A stretch of DNA of 63,350 bases from Strigomonas culicis (taxonomy: Eukaryota > Euglenozoa > Kinetoplastea > Trypanosomatida > Trypanosomatidae): contig AUXH01000027.1 of the NCBI GenBank assembly GCA_000482145.1, forward strand, positions 1-63,350, read 5' to 3'. A program made the position numbers and the translations under genes. Of the stretch, positions 1 to 10,300 are shown piece after piece; position 1 is the stretch's first letter, and each line of letters starts with the position of its first letter. The notes beneath the pieces were generated by a model that had not been told where the DNA came from, searched no databases, and saw only the letters and a list, made by a program, of their open reading frames with translations.

Positions 1-460
1 GGTAGTTGTTTGAACGTCCTTTTGTAATAACTGGTGAAGAAGAGAGAGAGAGAGAGAGAGAGAGGGATAGAGAAACACTTTTTTTTTTCCAAGATACAGA
101 ATAAAACAGAAGCACATATGGATGGAAGCGAATAAATAAACTGTTACTTCAGTAATTCCGAGAAAAGGATAATATTGCTGTTCTTTTCAGAAAATCTATG
201 AGGCAACTCTATGATTGGCAAACAATAAATAAAAAAGAAAGAGGGGATAAAAAAATCTATGTGTATTCTTCTTTTTTATTTAATAAAAGAAAGGAAAACT
301 TCTATATTCGGTGTGTGGGTGTGTAACTGTAGGTATTTTGTTGTTTACTACAAGGGAGTCGTTTTCTTTTGAATCTCAAAGAAATCCTGTAGAATGAAAA
401 AGAAAAAACACAATCAGAATAATAATAATAACAATAAGGAGGGAAGTATGCGAGAAAACG
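1..460. other. AT-rich intergenic sequence
   Basis: This stretch lies downstream of the last gene of the window. It contains a GA dinucleotide run near 40-66, short A and T tracts, and no ORF with coding character. It probably holds the 3' UTR of the 461-1402 gene and the start of the next spacer. Confidence 0.7.
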
Positions 461-1402
461 CTACGAGGCCTCCGTGTCATGACGAACCGCCTCGGCCAGC
501 TGTTTGATAAAAAGTGCGTCTAACGTACTGAAACCTAATGCCGAATTATGCTTCTGCTGTTGGTGCCGATGGTTGGGGGGCGACGATGCATACGGGTCTT
601 TTCCCGCATCCTCCTCATTGTCACACTCCTCTGATTCCTCCTCTTCCTCCTCCTCTTCGTTGTGCAGCGACCGCGGCCCAGCGTGGTCCTTCGCGTGAAA
701 CAAGCACCTCGACGTGCTCGGGTGCGCGGTTGAGTTTTTCTGACACTGTAAGGCGCGGAGGTACTTCGCGTCTCGCGCGACATCCCTCCGGTACTGCTCT
801 CGGAAATCCTCCGAGATGTACGTCTTGCTGCAGTGGCGGTTCGCGGCGCCGGCCGCGGCGCTCCCCAGCGGCGGCTGCCCCTTCGGAGGTGGCCCTGTGG
901 CGCCGGGGGTGGTGACCGCGTCCTCCGCGGCGTCGGTGGCGGGGGCGCGGTGGCAGTACACGGCCTTCGAGACGGTCGCGGGCTCTGGCGCCTCGCCAGA
1001 AGGCCGCACGTCCGGATGCGTGGAGGGGTCTGCACTCTCCCCTCCGTCCTGCTCGGAGGGATCCGCCTCCGCCTCCTCACCTCTCTGCCGCCGCTTGCCT
1101 CTACTCCGGAGCCCTGTCGCTGGCTGCGCCGTCTCGAACACATTGATGCGCTGAAAGGGATTCGGCGGTGTGCGCCGCGCGGCGGTCGCGGCCGGAGGAG
1201 CGGTGGTCTCCTGCGCAGGGGAGGGGGCGGGCGGCAGCCGCGCGCCGGCAAGGGCAAGCTCCGCCGGCGTGAAGCCGAGCGCGACGAGGTCCGCCGCGGT
1301 TGTCAGGCGGCTGCTGAGTAGGCTCTCCAGCATGGCGCACAGCTCGTGTTCCTGGCCACTATTGACGCGGCCGCCATGCATGGTGGGACTAGCAGTATAC
1401 AT
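461..1402 (-). CDS. hypothetical acidic low-complexity protein (313 aa)
   Basis: I do not recognise this protein. The N-terminal 50 residues look like a helical segment (ELCAMLESLLSSRL, then TAADLVALGFTPAELALAG). A long Pro/Ala/Thr-rich disordered region follows. A more ordered charged block around residues 195-220 contains YISEDFREQYRRDVARDAKY. Near the C-terminus is a run of eight glutamates inside an acidic patch, and the protein ends in a short helix-like segment (LDALFIKQLAEAVRH). I chose the first ATG after the predicted splice acceptor; a second Met at residue 8 is also possible. There is no signal peptide or membrane span. Coding is supported by strong GC bias against the AT-rich flanks and by a well-formed acceptor 28 nt upstream. 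Function is unknown. Confidence 0.75.
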   Translation of the reverse strand: MYTASPTMHGGRVNSGQEHELCAMLESLLSSRLTTAADLVALGFTPAELALAGARLPPAPSPAQETTAPPAATAARRTPPNPFQRINVFETAQPATGLRSRGKRRQRGEEAEADPSEQDGGESADPSTHPDVRPSGEAPEPATVSKAVYCHRAPATDAAEDAVTTPGATGPPPKGQPPLGSAAAGAANRHCSKTYISEDFREQYRRDVARDAKYLRALQCQKNSTAHPSTSRCLFHAKDHAGPRSLHNEEEEEEEESEECDNEEDAGKDPYASSPPNHRHQQQKHNSALGFSTLDALFIKQLAEAVRHDTEAS

Positions 1403-1430
1403 TAAGGGGAGGGGGGGAGTATGTATGTAG

Positions 1431-1470
1431 CTTAAGTAGAATGGAAAAGAAATAGAGAAGGAGAGGCAAC
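1431..1470 (-). promoter_or_regulatory. predicted trans-splice acceptor for the 461-1402 gene
   Basis: On the minus strand a polypyrimidine tract (about 1444-1467) is followed by TTAAG, giving an AG at 1432-1431. The predicted 5' UTR is 28 nt long, pyrimidine-rich and free of ATG. Confidence 0.6.
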
Positions 1471-1795
1471 ATACAATTTCAAAAATAGGGTCTTTTTCAT
1501 TTTGTCACAATGTGTCTTTTATGAGTAGTAGTATTATTTGTTTGGTGTTGGTATGCCAGTACGGTGGTGACATGTGGGTTTATCTCTTTCCATGGAGGAA
1601 ACAGCTGTAGAATTCGTTAGTCGTTAGTTGAAAAGGTAATGTAAAAAAAAAAATGTGACTTAGGTAGTGAGGATAAGAACAACAGAAAAGAAGTAAATGA
1701 TAAGCATCACGAAACAAAACAGAAAAACAAATTTGCTAATGTCAACCGTATATATATTTATGACTATCCTTTCTAATCGTATTTTGCATACTACC
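1471..1795. other. intergenic spacer
   Basis: This is AT-rich spacer and probably contains the 3' UTR of the DnaJ gene that ends at 1796. Nothing in it looks like an RNA gene or a coding region. Confidence 0.6.
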
Positions 1796-3916
1796 TTACG
1801 ATTCCCGCTTCGCCTCTTCACCCGCCGGCGGTTGCACCAGCGCGGCCGCTGGTTGGCCTTCCAAGATCTTGCCAAACATAGAGCGCAGCGCCAACAGCGT
1901 GGCCGCCTCCTCACTCACAGCCGCCGCCTGGTCCGACCCTGGGCCGGCCTGCGTATGCACCGTGTATTGGTGATTCGCGTCATCCCTGTTCAGCACGACG
2001 ACCGACGCCACGTTGCGCTCCGGCGGCGGCGGCGGCGGTGATGCCTCGGCCGCATGTGGCGCGGACGGGTGCCGGTGCTGCGAGAGCAGCTGCTGCTGCA
2101 GCAGCGCCTGGTGCTGCTGCGGCGACGCGGCCGGCGGCGGCGCGGCCGGCCGACCCTTGTCATCCGCGCCCTTCCCGCTATTGAACTTGTCGAGCAGCGC
2201 ATAAAACTTGCCGCGCTCGGGCTTCGCCGCGGCCTCGGCGGGCGGCGCGCCGTACAGCACCGTGCCGTTCGCCGCCACATCCACGGCGGCCTGGCCAGCT
2301 GTATTTTTACCTCCGCGCGCTGCTGCTGCTGCTGCGCTGAGCGCCGCGGCGCCCTCCGCGTCAGCGGCGCAGCCGACGCTGGGTCCCGCTGGCTGCGGCC
2401 GCTCCTGCGCCGACTGAAAGAGCCGCCCGCGGATCTGATTCTGCACCTGCCGCTGCCGGCTCTGCTCGCGGGTGGGCTCGTAATAGATGATGCCGTTCGG
2501 GTCCTGCGCGCGCTTGATGATGCGGCCCTCCTCGTCCGACACGGTCGGCCATCCCTTCAGGTACAGCGTGTTGGTCAGCGACCCGGCGGACCCGACGCTG
2601 CCGTCGACGAAGGCGGCGTTGGCCATCCGCTGCTGCTGCTGCTGCTCTTCCTGCTGGAGCTGGATGCGTCGCAGCCGCGCGTACTCAATCGCGCGCGCCT
2701 CGGGGCTCTCGCCGACACGTAAGTTGCGCAGCAGCGGGTTCTCCTGCTGCGACAGCTGCATGGACTGGTAGGCGTTGCCGTAGATGTTGATCGGCCCGCC
2801 GTGCTCGTCGACGGCCGATTGGTGGATGACGTTCTGCTGCTGCTGCTGCCGCTGCCGCTCCTGCATCTCGGCGCGGATGCGATGGATCTCCTGCATCTGT
2901 TCGTGCCGCGCGAGGCTCTCCGACATCTTCCAGCCCTCCTCGTTCTTGTAGTCCCGCACGGAGCGGTAGGCGAGGAGGAAGATGAAGGAGAAGATGAGAT
3001 AAAAGACTAACCCCTGCACGATGAGAGAGCTCGACGACATGTTCCGCGCGCGCTGAACGTGGGTGAAGATGCTAAACGGGTTGGACGCCCAGGCGGGGTT
3101 CTGCTCCATGTGCTGGTAGAACTGTTTGTCGTGGCGGAACTGCGACCAGTACGCGTTCGCCTGCGCGCGCGTCCGCTCGTAGGCCGCGCTGCCGTCCTGT
3201 TGGTAATAGTACGCGTTGAAGCCCGCGCCCTCCGGCCTCTGCTGCTGGTGGTAGTTCGGGTGGTAGCCGCCGCTGGCGCCGGCCGCGTGCGGGTTCTGGT
3301 ACGCATAGCGTGGGTCCTGCCGATAGACGCCGTTGCCGTAGCGCGGCGCGGCGCCGGCGCTGTAGCCGCTGCGGTTCATCTTCTGCAACATGATGTACTC
3401 CTCCATCTCCTTTTTCGTGATGCTCTGCAGCAGGTCGTAGGCGACGGTGATCTTCGACATCTGCGCCTCGCTGCCGCCGGCGTCGGGGTGGTTCTGCTTC
3501 ACCAGCTCGCGGTACTTCTTCTTCAGCCCCGCCTTGTCGCGCTTCAGGTCCTCCAGCGATGGTGGCAGCTGCATTGTGTGCAGCGCGTCCAGCACCTGCG
3601 GCAGCGTCGGCCGGCGGCCCGACGCCGCGCCGTAGCAGCGCCGCGCGAGCAGCAGCACGCCGCCGCCGCCACACCGCGTGCGCGATGCTGCAGCGAAAGT
3701 GAAGCCCATGCACAGGCGGCACCCGGCAAGCGCGGCGCGCACCGCGGCGCCCTCCCGTCCATCGCGGTGAAGGGGGTGGCGCGGCGGCGCGCAGCCAACC
3801 GCCAGCTGCCATGGCCGCTCGTCGCGGAGGACCTGCGGTGTGGCCGGGGCGCGGCAGAGAGCGCGCTGGAGGAAGGGCTTCGCCGGCGGCGTTACGTGTG
3901 GCAGCTGTGGGTGCAT
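1796..3916 (-). CDS. DnaJ-domain membrane protein, probably mitochondrial (706 aa)
   Basis: This is an Hsp40/J-protein, expected to stimulate an Hsp70 partner through its J-domain. The J-domain lies at about residues 110-170, with the HPD motif at 143-145 (KQNHPDAGG). One strong membrane span follows at about 294-317 (VFYLIFSFIFLLAY), and then a long Gln- and Ala-rich tail. There is no Gly/Phe zinc-finger class A architecture, so it is a class C J-protein. The frame stays open 58 codons upstream to a TTG, but those codons are pyrimidine-rich leader sequence (Phe/Leu/Ser/Cys/Val). I therefore start at the first ATG after the predicted acceptor. The N-terminus is rich in Arg and Ala and poor in acids, which would fit mitochondrial import (inference). 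Two other genes in the next 9 kb (5199-6659 and 11435-12619) share the J-domain plus single-span layout. Confidence 0.85.
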   Translation of the reverse strand: MHPQLPHVTPPAKPFLQRALCRAPATPQVLRDERPWQLAVGCAPPRHPLHRDGREGAAVRAALAGCRLCMGFTFAAASRTRCGGGGVLLLARRCYGAASGRRPTLPQVLDALHTMQLPPSLEDLKRDKAGLKKKYRELVKQNHPDAGGSEAQMSKITVAYDLLQSITKKEMEEYIMLQKMNRSGYSAGAAPRYGNGVYRQDPRYAYQNPHAAGASGGYHPNYHQQQRPEGAGFNAYYYQQDGSAAYERTRAQANAYWSQFRHDKQFYQHMEQNPAWASNPFSIFTHVQRARNMSSSSLIVQGLVFYLIFSFIFLLAYRSVRDYKNEEGWKMSESLARHEQMQEIHRIRAEMQERQRQQQQQNVIHQSAVDEHGGPINIYGNAYQSMQLSQQENPLLRNLRVGESPEARAIEYARLRRIQLQQEEQQQQQRMANAAFVDGSVGSAGSLTNTLYLKGWPTVSDEEGRIIKRAQDPNGIIYYEPTREQSRQRQVQNQIRGRLFQSAQERPQPAGPSVGCAADAEGAAALSAAAAAARGGKNTAGQAAVDVAANGTVLYGAPPAEAAAKPERGKFYALLDKFNSGKGADDKGRPAAPPPAASPQQHQALLQQQLLSQHRHPSAPHAAEASPPPPPPERNVASVVVLNRDDANHQYTVHTQAGPGSDQAAAVSEEAATLLALRSMFGKILEGQPAAALVQPPAGEEAKRES

Positions 3917-3927
3917 GACGCAACGTT

Positions 3928-3980
3928 CTACACACACACACAATGAGAGAAAAGAGGAAACAATACGAAAGAAACAAACG
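3928..3980 (-). promoter_or_regulatory. predicted trans-splice acceptor for the 1796-3916 gene
   Basis: On the minus strand a T/C-rich tract (about 3945-3980) is followed by a GT repeat ending in TGTAG, with the AG at 3929-3928. This leaves an 11-nt 5' UTR before the ATG at 3916-3914. It is the main argument for rejecting the longer, TTG-initiated ORF. Confidence 0.65.
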
Positions 3981-5198
3981 CTAGCTACAGAACAACACAA
4001 CCAACAACGAATAACAAAGAAAAAAAAACAAATGGAAGGACGGGGGTTGTGTAAAAGGAGAAAAAACAAAACTATCTGCTGAATAGACAATGGATATTAC
4101 CAAGAAGGAGAAGAAGTGTAGTAGAAGAAGAGTATATAAGATGGAAGTGCATCTATGCGCAATAGCAGTTATACACTCCACTGAGTGCATAGAAAAAACA
4201 AGTGAAAACTAAAATACAAACGCTTTTGTTTTGTTGGTTTGAGTTTGCTCAAATAAATGTGTAACAACTAAGAAAAGAAGAAAAAAGTGCAGCTAAGGCA
4301 GAAAGGACTACAGCGCATTATTTCTTTTTTTTTTCATTCGCAATTCCTCTTCCATTGCACTGAAGAAAAAAAAGAGCGCTTGTTATTTGTATTTATATAA
4401 TTTGTATATTCTCTTTCTATCACACTCTCTCTTCCTGTGTGTGTGTGTGTGTGTGTTTTTATTTATATATTTTCTTTTTTTTTTCTTATCGAAGCGGGGA
4501 TAGATATAGCATTTCATTTTTTTTGTAAAATAAAAAAAGACGCGTTTCCATATATAAGCTGAAAAAAAAAGTGAGAAAAAAACTTCAGTATAATTATAAA
4601 AAAAAAATGTACAACAACCAGTTCTTTTCTCCTTGAATACTCGAATATTAAACTATCTTCTTTTCATTCCTTTATTCTTTTTTTAATCATTGCTTCTCGT
4701 TACGCGGAGAGCAGGACGAAAAAAAAAGACCGAGTACCGAGAGTCGTGAATAAAGAAACGAAAAATAATGATGATAAAAAAAAAATGAAAAGAGGAAAGA
4801 AAAAAAAATGTACATTTTTCCTTCTTTCTTTCTTTTGTTGATAAAATGAGTATGTATGTATGTACACACACGCCTTTTGGACTTTTTCTTCCCCATAAAC
4901 ACTTTTTTTCGTTCTTTTATTGGAACAAATCAAACTACTAATAATAACGAACTCAACAAAGGGAATCAACAAGTGAGAAGAATAAAAACGGAAAGAGCAA
5001 AAAAAAAAAGCGGGAAAATATCTATTCTAAAAACGTATCAATAAGTTGTACGATGAACATAATAGTCTTTTTTTTATTATTCTTGTTGGAAACAATTATT
5101 CTTCCACGATTTCAATGTAAAAAAAAAGAGGAGAGCTCATTTGAAAAAAAAAGGAAAAAGGGGGAAAAAAGAGGAAACACGAACAAAAAAAAAATTAT
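3981..5198. other. AT-rich intergenic region with a TG microsatellite
   Basis: This 1.2 kb spacer is dominated by poly-A and poly-T runs, with a TG dinucleotide run at 4436-4457. Short ORFs inside it encode only Phe/Lys/Ser-rich low-complexity peptides and are not credible genes. It should contain the 3' UTR of the gene ending at 5199. No tRNA-like or other structured RNA was recognised. Confidence 0.7.
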
Positions 5199-6659
5199 TT
5201 ATGAGCTAAAAAATATTTGTTTAAGAACGATTGTGTTCAACACGGCGGCCACCAGCGCGAGGCAGTACTGCAACACCCGCATCGGTGTCCGCTGCCACCA
5301 CATGCGCCGCAGCGTGGTCTCGTAATGCGTCACCGCCGCTGACGCCTGCGGTGCCACTACCGCTGGTGCCGTGCCCGCGGCGGAGCCTCGCCAGCCCCGC
5401 CGCCGCTCCCCTCCCACCACCGCTGCGCCATCCTCCGCCGTCGCCGCGGGCGGGTGCAGCGCATAGCGGCCGCAGAAGGCTAACAGACCGAGAAAGGTCG
5501 TCACAAAGCCGAACGCGACGATGTCCGCCACCTCCTTGTACTTGCGGTTCATGCGCCGCATGAGGCTGCGGCCGCGCGGCGATCCCTCCCGCGGCTCTGG
5601 ATCGTCCGACGAGTAGTAGAAATTCGTGTTGTAGTCGTAGTAGAAGAATCCGCTGCGCGCGTTGTGCGCGCCGGCCGGGGCGTGGCGGCTGCGCTGATTG
5701 CCCCCGCGCTTCATCCACCCCTGAAAGCCCGCGATCTCTTGGTCGGACAGCAGCTTCAGCGTCTCGTAGGCGCTGTTGATCTCCTCCATGCGAAAGAGCA
5801 GGTTGCCAGCCGCGTTCTCGTCGAACGCGGCCGGCGCGGCCTCGGCCGGCGACGCGCTGGCCGCCGCTGCGGTGGGGCCAATGTGGCTGTCTGGGTGGCT
5901 GCGCCGCGCAAGGTCGTGGTAGTGCTTCTTGATGTCGCGCCTCGTGAAGTCAAGGAGCACCTCCAGCTGGCGGTCCACGAGCCCCAGCACGTAGCAGGCA
6001 TCCACGTACGTCATGTACAGCCGCTCCTGCGCCTCGACCCGCACCGCCTCGTCCTCGGCCGCTGCCGTCCGCGCTCCGCCGGCCGCGGTGGAGGCGGCCG
6101 CGTCCGTCGCCTCGCCGCCGCCGTCGCAGCGCTTCTCCGCAATCGGGCTGCTGGCCGGCGCCGGCGCCGGCGGCAGACGGGTGTGCGTCGCGGTCGACAG
6201 GTGACGCGAGGCGGTGCCGCGCGTGTGGTGGACCATGGAGCTGCCTGGCGCGTAGGCGCTAGCGGGGGCAGCCGCAGCAGCAGCAGCGACCGCGGCGGCC
6301 GCGGGGTGCAGCGTCGTTGCGGCGCCGGGGCCGCGCCGCGCGGCCTCGCTCTTTTTGTGCGTGACATACCGGATGGAGACCAACACGCTCGGCTGCGTCG
6401 GTGCGGGCTGTAGGTGACGGCTGAGCTTCGCGTACTGCATGTACACCGCGTTGAGGTCGACGCCGTGGCTCTTCACCGGCAGCAGCGCGGGTGGCGCGGC
6501 GCCACCGGTCCGGCGGCGGAGGCCCTCCGTTGCCCCCTGCAGTGCGTAGGGGTGGCGAAAGTGTTGAAAGAGATGAAAGTTCGTGAGGTAGAAGAGTTTC
6601 CCCTTATCCGCGAAATCACAACACCGGGTCGGCGCCCGCCACAGGACGAGCTGATTCAT
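5199..6659 (-). CDS. DnaJ-domain membrane protein (486 aa, or 516 aa from an upstream ATG)
   Basis: This is a class C J-protein. The J-domain is at about residues 225-300, with HPD at 255-257 (RRSHPDSHIG), broken by a short Ala/Pro insertion. A membrane span lies at about 376-401 (IVAFGFVTTFLGLLAFCGRYAL), and the extreme C-terminus is hydrophobic (LALVAAVLNTIVLKQIFF), so a second anchor is possible. The start is uncertain. The annotated ATG (MNQLVLWRAP...) lies downstream of the predicted acceptor at 6742. An in-frame ATG at 6749 would add 30 residues but falls on the intron side of that acceptor. An out-of-frame upstream ORF precedes and overlaps the chosen start (see findings). Its layout resembles the J-proteins at 1796-3916 and 11435-12619. 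Confidence 0.85.
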   Translation of the reverse strand: MNQLVLWRAPTRCCDFADKGKLFYLTNFHLFQHFRHPYALQGATEGLRRRTGGAAPPALLPVKSHGVDLNAVYMQYAKLSRHLQPAPTQPSVLVSIRYVTHKKSEAARRGPGAATTLHPAAAAVAAAAAAAPASAYAPGSSMVHHTRGTASRHLSTATHTRLPPAPAPASSPIAEKRCDGGGEATDAAASTAAGGARTAAAEDEAVRVEAQERLYMTYVDACYVLGLVDRQLEVLLDFTRRDIKKHYHDLARRSHPDSHIGPTAAAASASPAEAAPAAFDENAAGNLLFRMEEINSAYETLKLLSDQEIAGFQGWMKRGGNQRSRHAPAGAHNARSGFFYYDYNTNFYYSSDDPEPREGSPRGRSLMRRMNRKYKEVADIVAFGFVTTFLGLLAFCGRYALHPPAATAEDGAAVVGGERRRGWRGSAAGTAPAVVAPQASAAVTHYETTLRRMWWQRTPMRVLQYCLALVAAVLNTIVLKQIFFSS

Positions 6660-6736
6660 GGCGCGGTGGCCATGGATGGGGTGTGTGGCGGGTCTAGTCT
6701 TGTTGAATAAGCGTCCAAAAACGGAGACACCTTCAT
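6656..6736 (-). other. possible 26-codon upstream ORF overlapping the DnaJ start
   Basis: Downstream of the predicted acceptor the first ATG (6736-6734) opens a 26-codon frame beginning MKVSPF. Its TGA (6658-6656) overlaps the main start codon as ATGA. The layout could allow termination and reinitiation. No evidence of translation is available. Confidence 0.35.
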
Positions 6737-6741
6737 AACAA

Positions 6742-6763
6742 CTGTGCATATAGAGAGAAAAAC
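6742..6763 (-). promoter_or_regulatory. predicted trans-splice acceptor for the 5199-6659 gene
   Basis: On the minus strand a short pyrimidine tract (TTTTTCTCTCT, about 6752-6762) precedes the first AG at 6743-6742. The tract is weaker than at most other genes here, so alternative acceptors at 6765-6772 cannot be excluded. Confidence 0.4.
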
Positions 6764-7323
6764 TGAATTCTAGGGTGGCCTTATTATTATTATTATTATG
6801 GTGGTGATGGTTTGAGGTTTGACTAGTGCCTTGGTGGGTGTTAATATAGTTAGCTTGTTAGGTATAGGTTGTCTTGTCAACAGGTATTAGGACAAAACAG
6901 TATTCTATACATGTGTAAATGAGAGAAGAGAGAAGGGTGATCAGAGAAGCAACAAGAGTATTTAGACACAGTCAACATAGTAATAATGAAAAAGGGAAGA
7001 GCTCACAACGTGTGTTCACGATGATAATGTGTCAGATGGTAACACACATCTCTCACTCGCATACGTTCATGCACACTACTTTTTCTGTTGTTGTTGTTGT
7101 TGTTATTAACACCGCTGAAAAGGTTATCTTCTTAAAAATACTTTTTTTTTTGAGTGCTTTTTGTTCCACTTCACCGTCTAACCATCACACAACAAAGGAG
7201 GGAAAGAAAGAAAGAACAAAAAAAAAAGGGCGAAGCTGTGACATGCACGATAATAGAATAATAATAACAAAAGAAACGCAAATCATACAGTATGTATATT
7301 GTATATGTGTGTGTACATATACA
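6764..7323. other. intergenic spacer with TTA repeat
   Basis: AT-rich spacer with a TTA trinucleotide run at 6781-6799 and a TTG-type run near 7087-7103. No gene-like ORF on the transcribed strand and no recognisable RNA gene. It probably carries the 3' UTR of the PFK-2/FBPase-2-like gene. Confidence 0.65.
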
Positions 7324-10300
7324 TTAAAATCCAGCCTCTTCGTTATCCAGTCTCAGCACATCCAAGTGTACAAGGCCCTTTGCGTCGTACTGGCAGCGCC
7401 ACACCGTGCGGTGCGGCACGTTCTCATCCACGCAGCTCTCCGCGCTCGTGCTCTTGAAGTACGCAAGCAGGCAGCGCAGCACGGCCTGGTGGGCGACGAC
7501 GACCACCGTCTTGTCCGCGTTCTCGAGCTCCATGATGACCGGCTCCAGGCGCGCGACGATGTCCTGGTAGCTCTCCCCGCCGGGGTAGCGGAACGCATAT
7601 TTGTTCTGCTGCCGGAAGTAGGGCACGAGGGGGTACGCGGCGGCGACCTCGTCGTACGTGAGGTCCTCGCAGACGCCGGCGTAGATCTCGTTGAGCGAGC
7701 TCCAGCGCAGCGTCTTGATGTACAGCAGCCGCTCACTCAGCTCCGCCGTCTGGATCGCGCGCCGCAGCTGCGACGTCCAGATCTCCAAGTTGTAGTGGTT
7801 CACGTGCTCGTTGTTGTACACGTACGTCGACGGCGTCGTCGCGCTGCCGTCCGCCACGTCCTTCGTGGCGGACGGCGCGGCCGCCGTCGGCACCAGCGTC
7901 GGGAACTCCATCCGCGCGCCGCTGTCGCCGGCCAGCGGCGCAGCCCCCACCCGGTGCTCCGTCGGCGTGACGGGCGACCCCTCGTGGTCCTTCAGCGCTG
8001 TCTGCAGCTCGGGCTCCGGGCCGTACAGCTCCGTCCGCACCTCCTCCTCGATCGCGTCGAGCGGGTCGGTCGACGGCCGCAGTGTGCAGCCGGCGCAGCG
8101 CGTGCTGCTGCTGCCGTCCGTCGGCGTGTGCGCGGCCGGGGTGGCGGCCGCCGGCGGCGGCGGCGGCGGCGCTGCCGCCGCCGCCTTCCGCCGCTCCTCC
8201 TCGATGTTCTTCTTGAGCGAATCGAGGAACTCCAGCAGCGCGGCTGCGTCGCGCATGCCCTGCGCGGTGAGCAGCGGGTTGCCGCCGATGCGGTCCTCGA
8301 GGTTGTAGGCGCTCTCGCCGTGGCGCACGAAGTAAATGGGGTGCTGGATCTTCACCTGTGAGAGGTTCATCACGAAGGCGACCACGCGCGAGGCGATGAA
8401 GCCGTGCACGTTGAAGACCTCGACCTCCTGCGAGTTGCGCACCTTGATGTAGCTCTTGAAGCGCCGCCGCCCATCGTCGACACCGGCCGCAGCGGCGGCG
8501 TCGCGGTCCGGCTCCGTGGTCACGGAGGTCGGCAGCGGCGCGCGGTAGAGCAGCGCCTCCGAGAGCGGCTCGTAGGCGGCCTGCAGAATGCGGAGCCGCT
8601 CCGCAAAGTCGCGCTTCGCGTTTTCGATCGAAAAGGCCGCCGCCGCGTCCTCGGCGGCGGGCGGCGGCGGCGGCGGGGTCTGCATGAAGGCCTCCCGCGG
8701 CGGCGGCGGCGACGAAGTCGGCGACGACGCCGTTCGGGAAGCGTCGGCACGCGAGGTGCTGTCGGCGCCCCGCCGCTGCGGGTACTCAGCCGGGTCCTGC
8801 ACCTTGCAGGCGTTGAAGAGCGTGTTTTTATCCTCGTCGCGCAGCACCTCCATGTAGATGGACTGCGTGGCCACGCCGCCAAAGTACTGCTCCATCTCGC
8901 CCCGCAGCTCGTGCGTCACGAAGTCGTCGTTGAGGATGAGCACCTCGCCGCCGCTCTGCTGAAAGAAGATGCGCGCGTCCTCGGCGAAGTAGTTGAGGAT
9001 CGTGCGGTACAGCTGGCGGTGGATGCTCGTCGGGTCGTGCAGCAGCTGACGGAAGTCTTCCGCCGTCAGATAGTCCGGCGGCGGCGGGGCCTCGCCCGCG
9101 CCGGGCCACTGCCGCCGCTGCTGCTCCGCCTCGCGCGCCTTGTACTCCAGCAGCACCTGTCGCCACGCGGTCTGCAGGTTCAGCACCTTCGCACGGACGC
9201 CCTGCCACCCGAGCAGCCGGCAGATTTTCTGCGCCAGGAAAGTCTTGCCCCGCGCGGGCAGGCCCATCATCGCAATGAGGATGGTCTTGACGCCGTCCTC
9301 GGCGAGGTTGACGGGGCCTGCCTGTGCCTGCAGGTCCTTGCTGCTGCCGCCGGGCGTCGCCGCGTAGCGCGACAGCGACCCGCGCGGCACTGCCGGCGAC
9401 GGCTCCGCCGCCGCGGTCGGCGCGCCGCTGTCGTTCGCGCCGGGCGGCACGACGACGGCCGTGCCGCGCGCGACGCTGAAGCGGTAGCGCGGCGCGGCGG
9501 CGCCGCGCCGCGCGGCTTGCTCACTCGTCGCGGCGGTGTTGAAGTACTCGGGCCCCTGCATGGACGGCGGGATCGTGTACATGGACTGCTGGAGGTTCTC
9601 CGACAGCAGCAGCGCCTCCTCCCCCGCGCCGGTGGGGCTGCCCCGCACTGCCTGCGTGCTCTTCAGCAGCTGCTTGTACACGTCCCCGACAACGGCCGCG
9701 TCCTGCGCAGCCTTTTGTACCGTCAGTCGCCGCGACGCCTCCTCTGTGGAGGAGAAGTTGGCGCGCTTGCTGCCGTCGCCGCCGGAGATGGAGGCCGCGC
9801 GGCTCAGCGACGCGCCAGACAGCGCCAGCGCCGGCGGCGGCGTGGTGGCAAGGCACGGCACTGGACTGCCGCGCGTGACGGCGGCCGCCGCGGCCGCGCG
9901 GTCGAGCTCGCTCGTCGGCAACACCGGCGAGCGCGCCGCGCTGGGCAGCGCGCCACGTTGGACGTGCTCGAGCGACGGGTTCGGCGGCAGCGCGCCGGCC
10001 ACCAGAGCACCGCTGCTGCTGCTGTTGTGGCGGTGGTGGTGGGGGTGGGGGTGGTGGCCGCCGCCCACCGCCTCCGCGGCATCCCCCGCGGGAGGCGCCG
10101 CGACGTCCGGCTGGGGTGTCTCGGGCGGCGCCTCCGCGCGCGCGCCGGCTGGCTCCTCCTCACTGCTCTCCTCCGCCGCTGGGGTCGTGGCGGCGTTGGC
10201 GATCGGCACCCACTGCCACGCCTCGAAGGGCCGCGACTCCTTCCCACTCAGTATCTTGCGGATGATCGCTTCGCGGTGCCGGTGCGACAGCACCGGCGGG

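Noticed and set aside
4683..4972. Overlapping minus-strand ORFs of 60-90 codons
   Set aside because: All are Phe/Ser/Lys/Tyr-rich translations of A/T tracts without coding bias or a motif.
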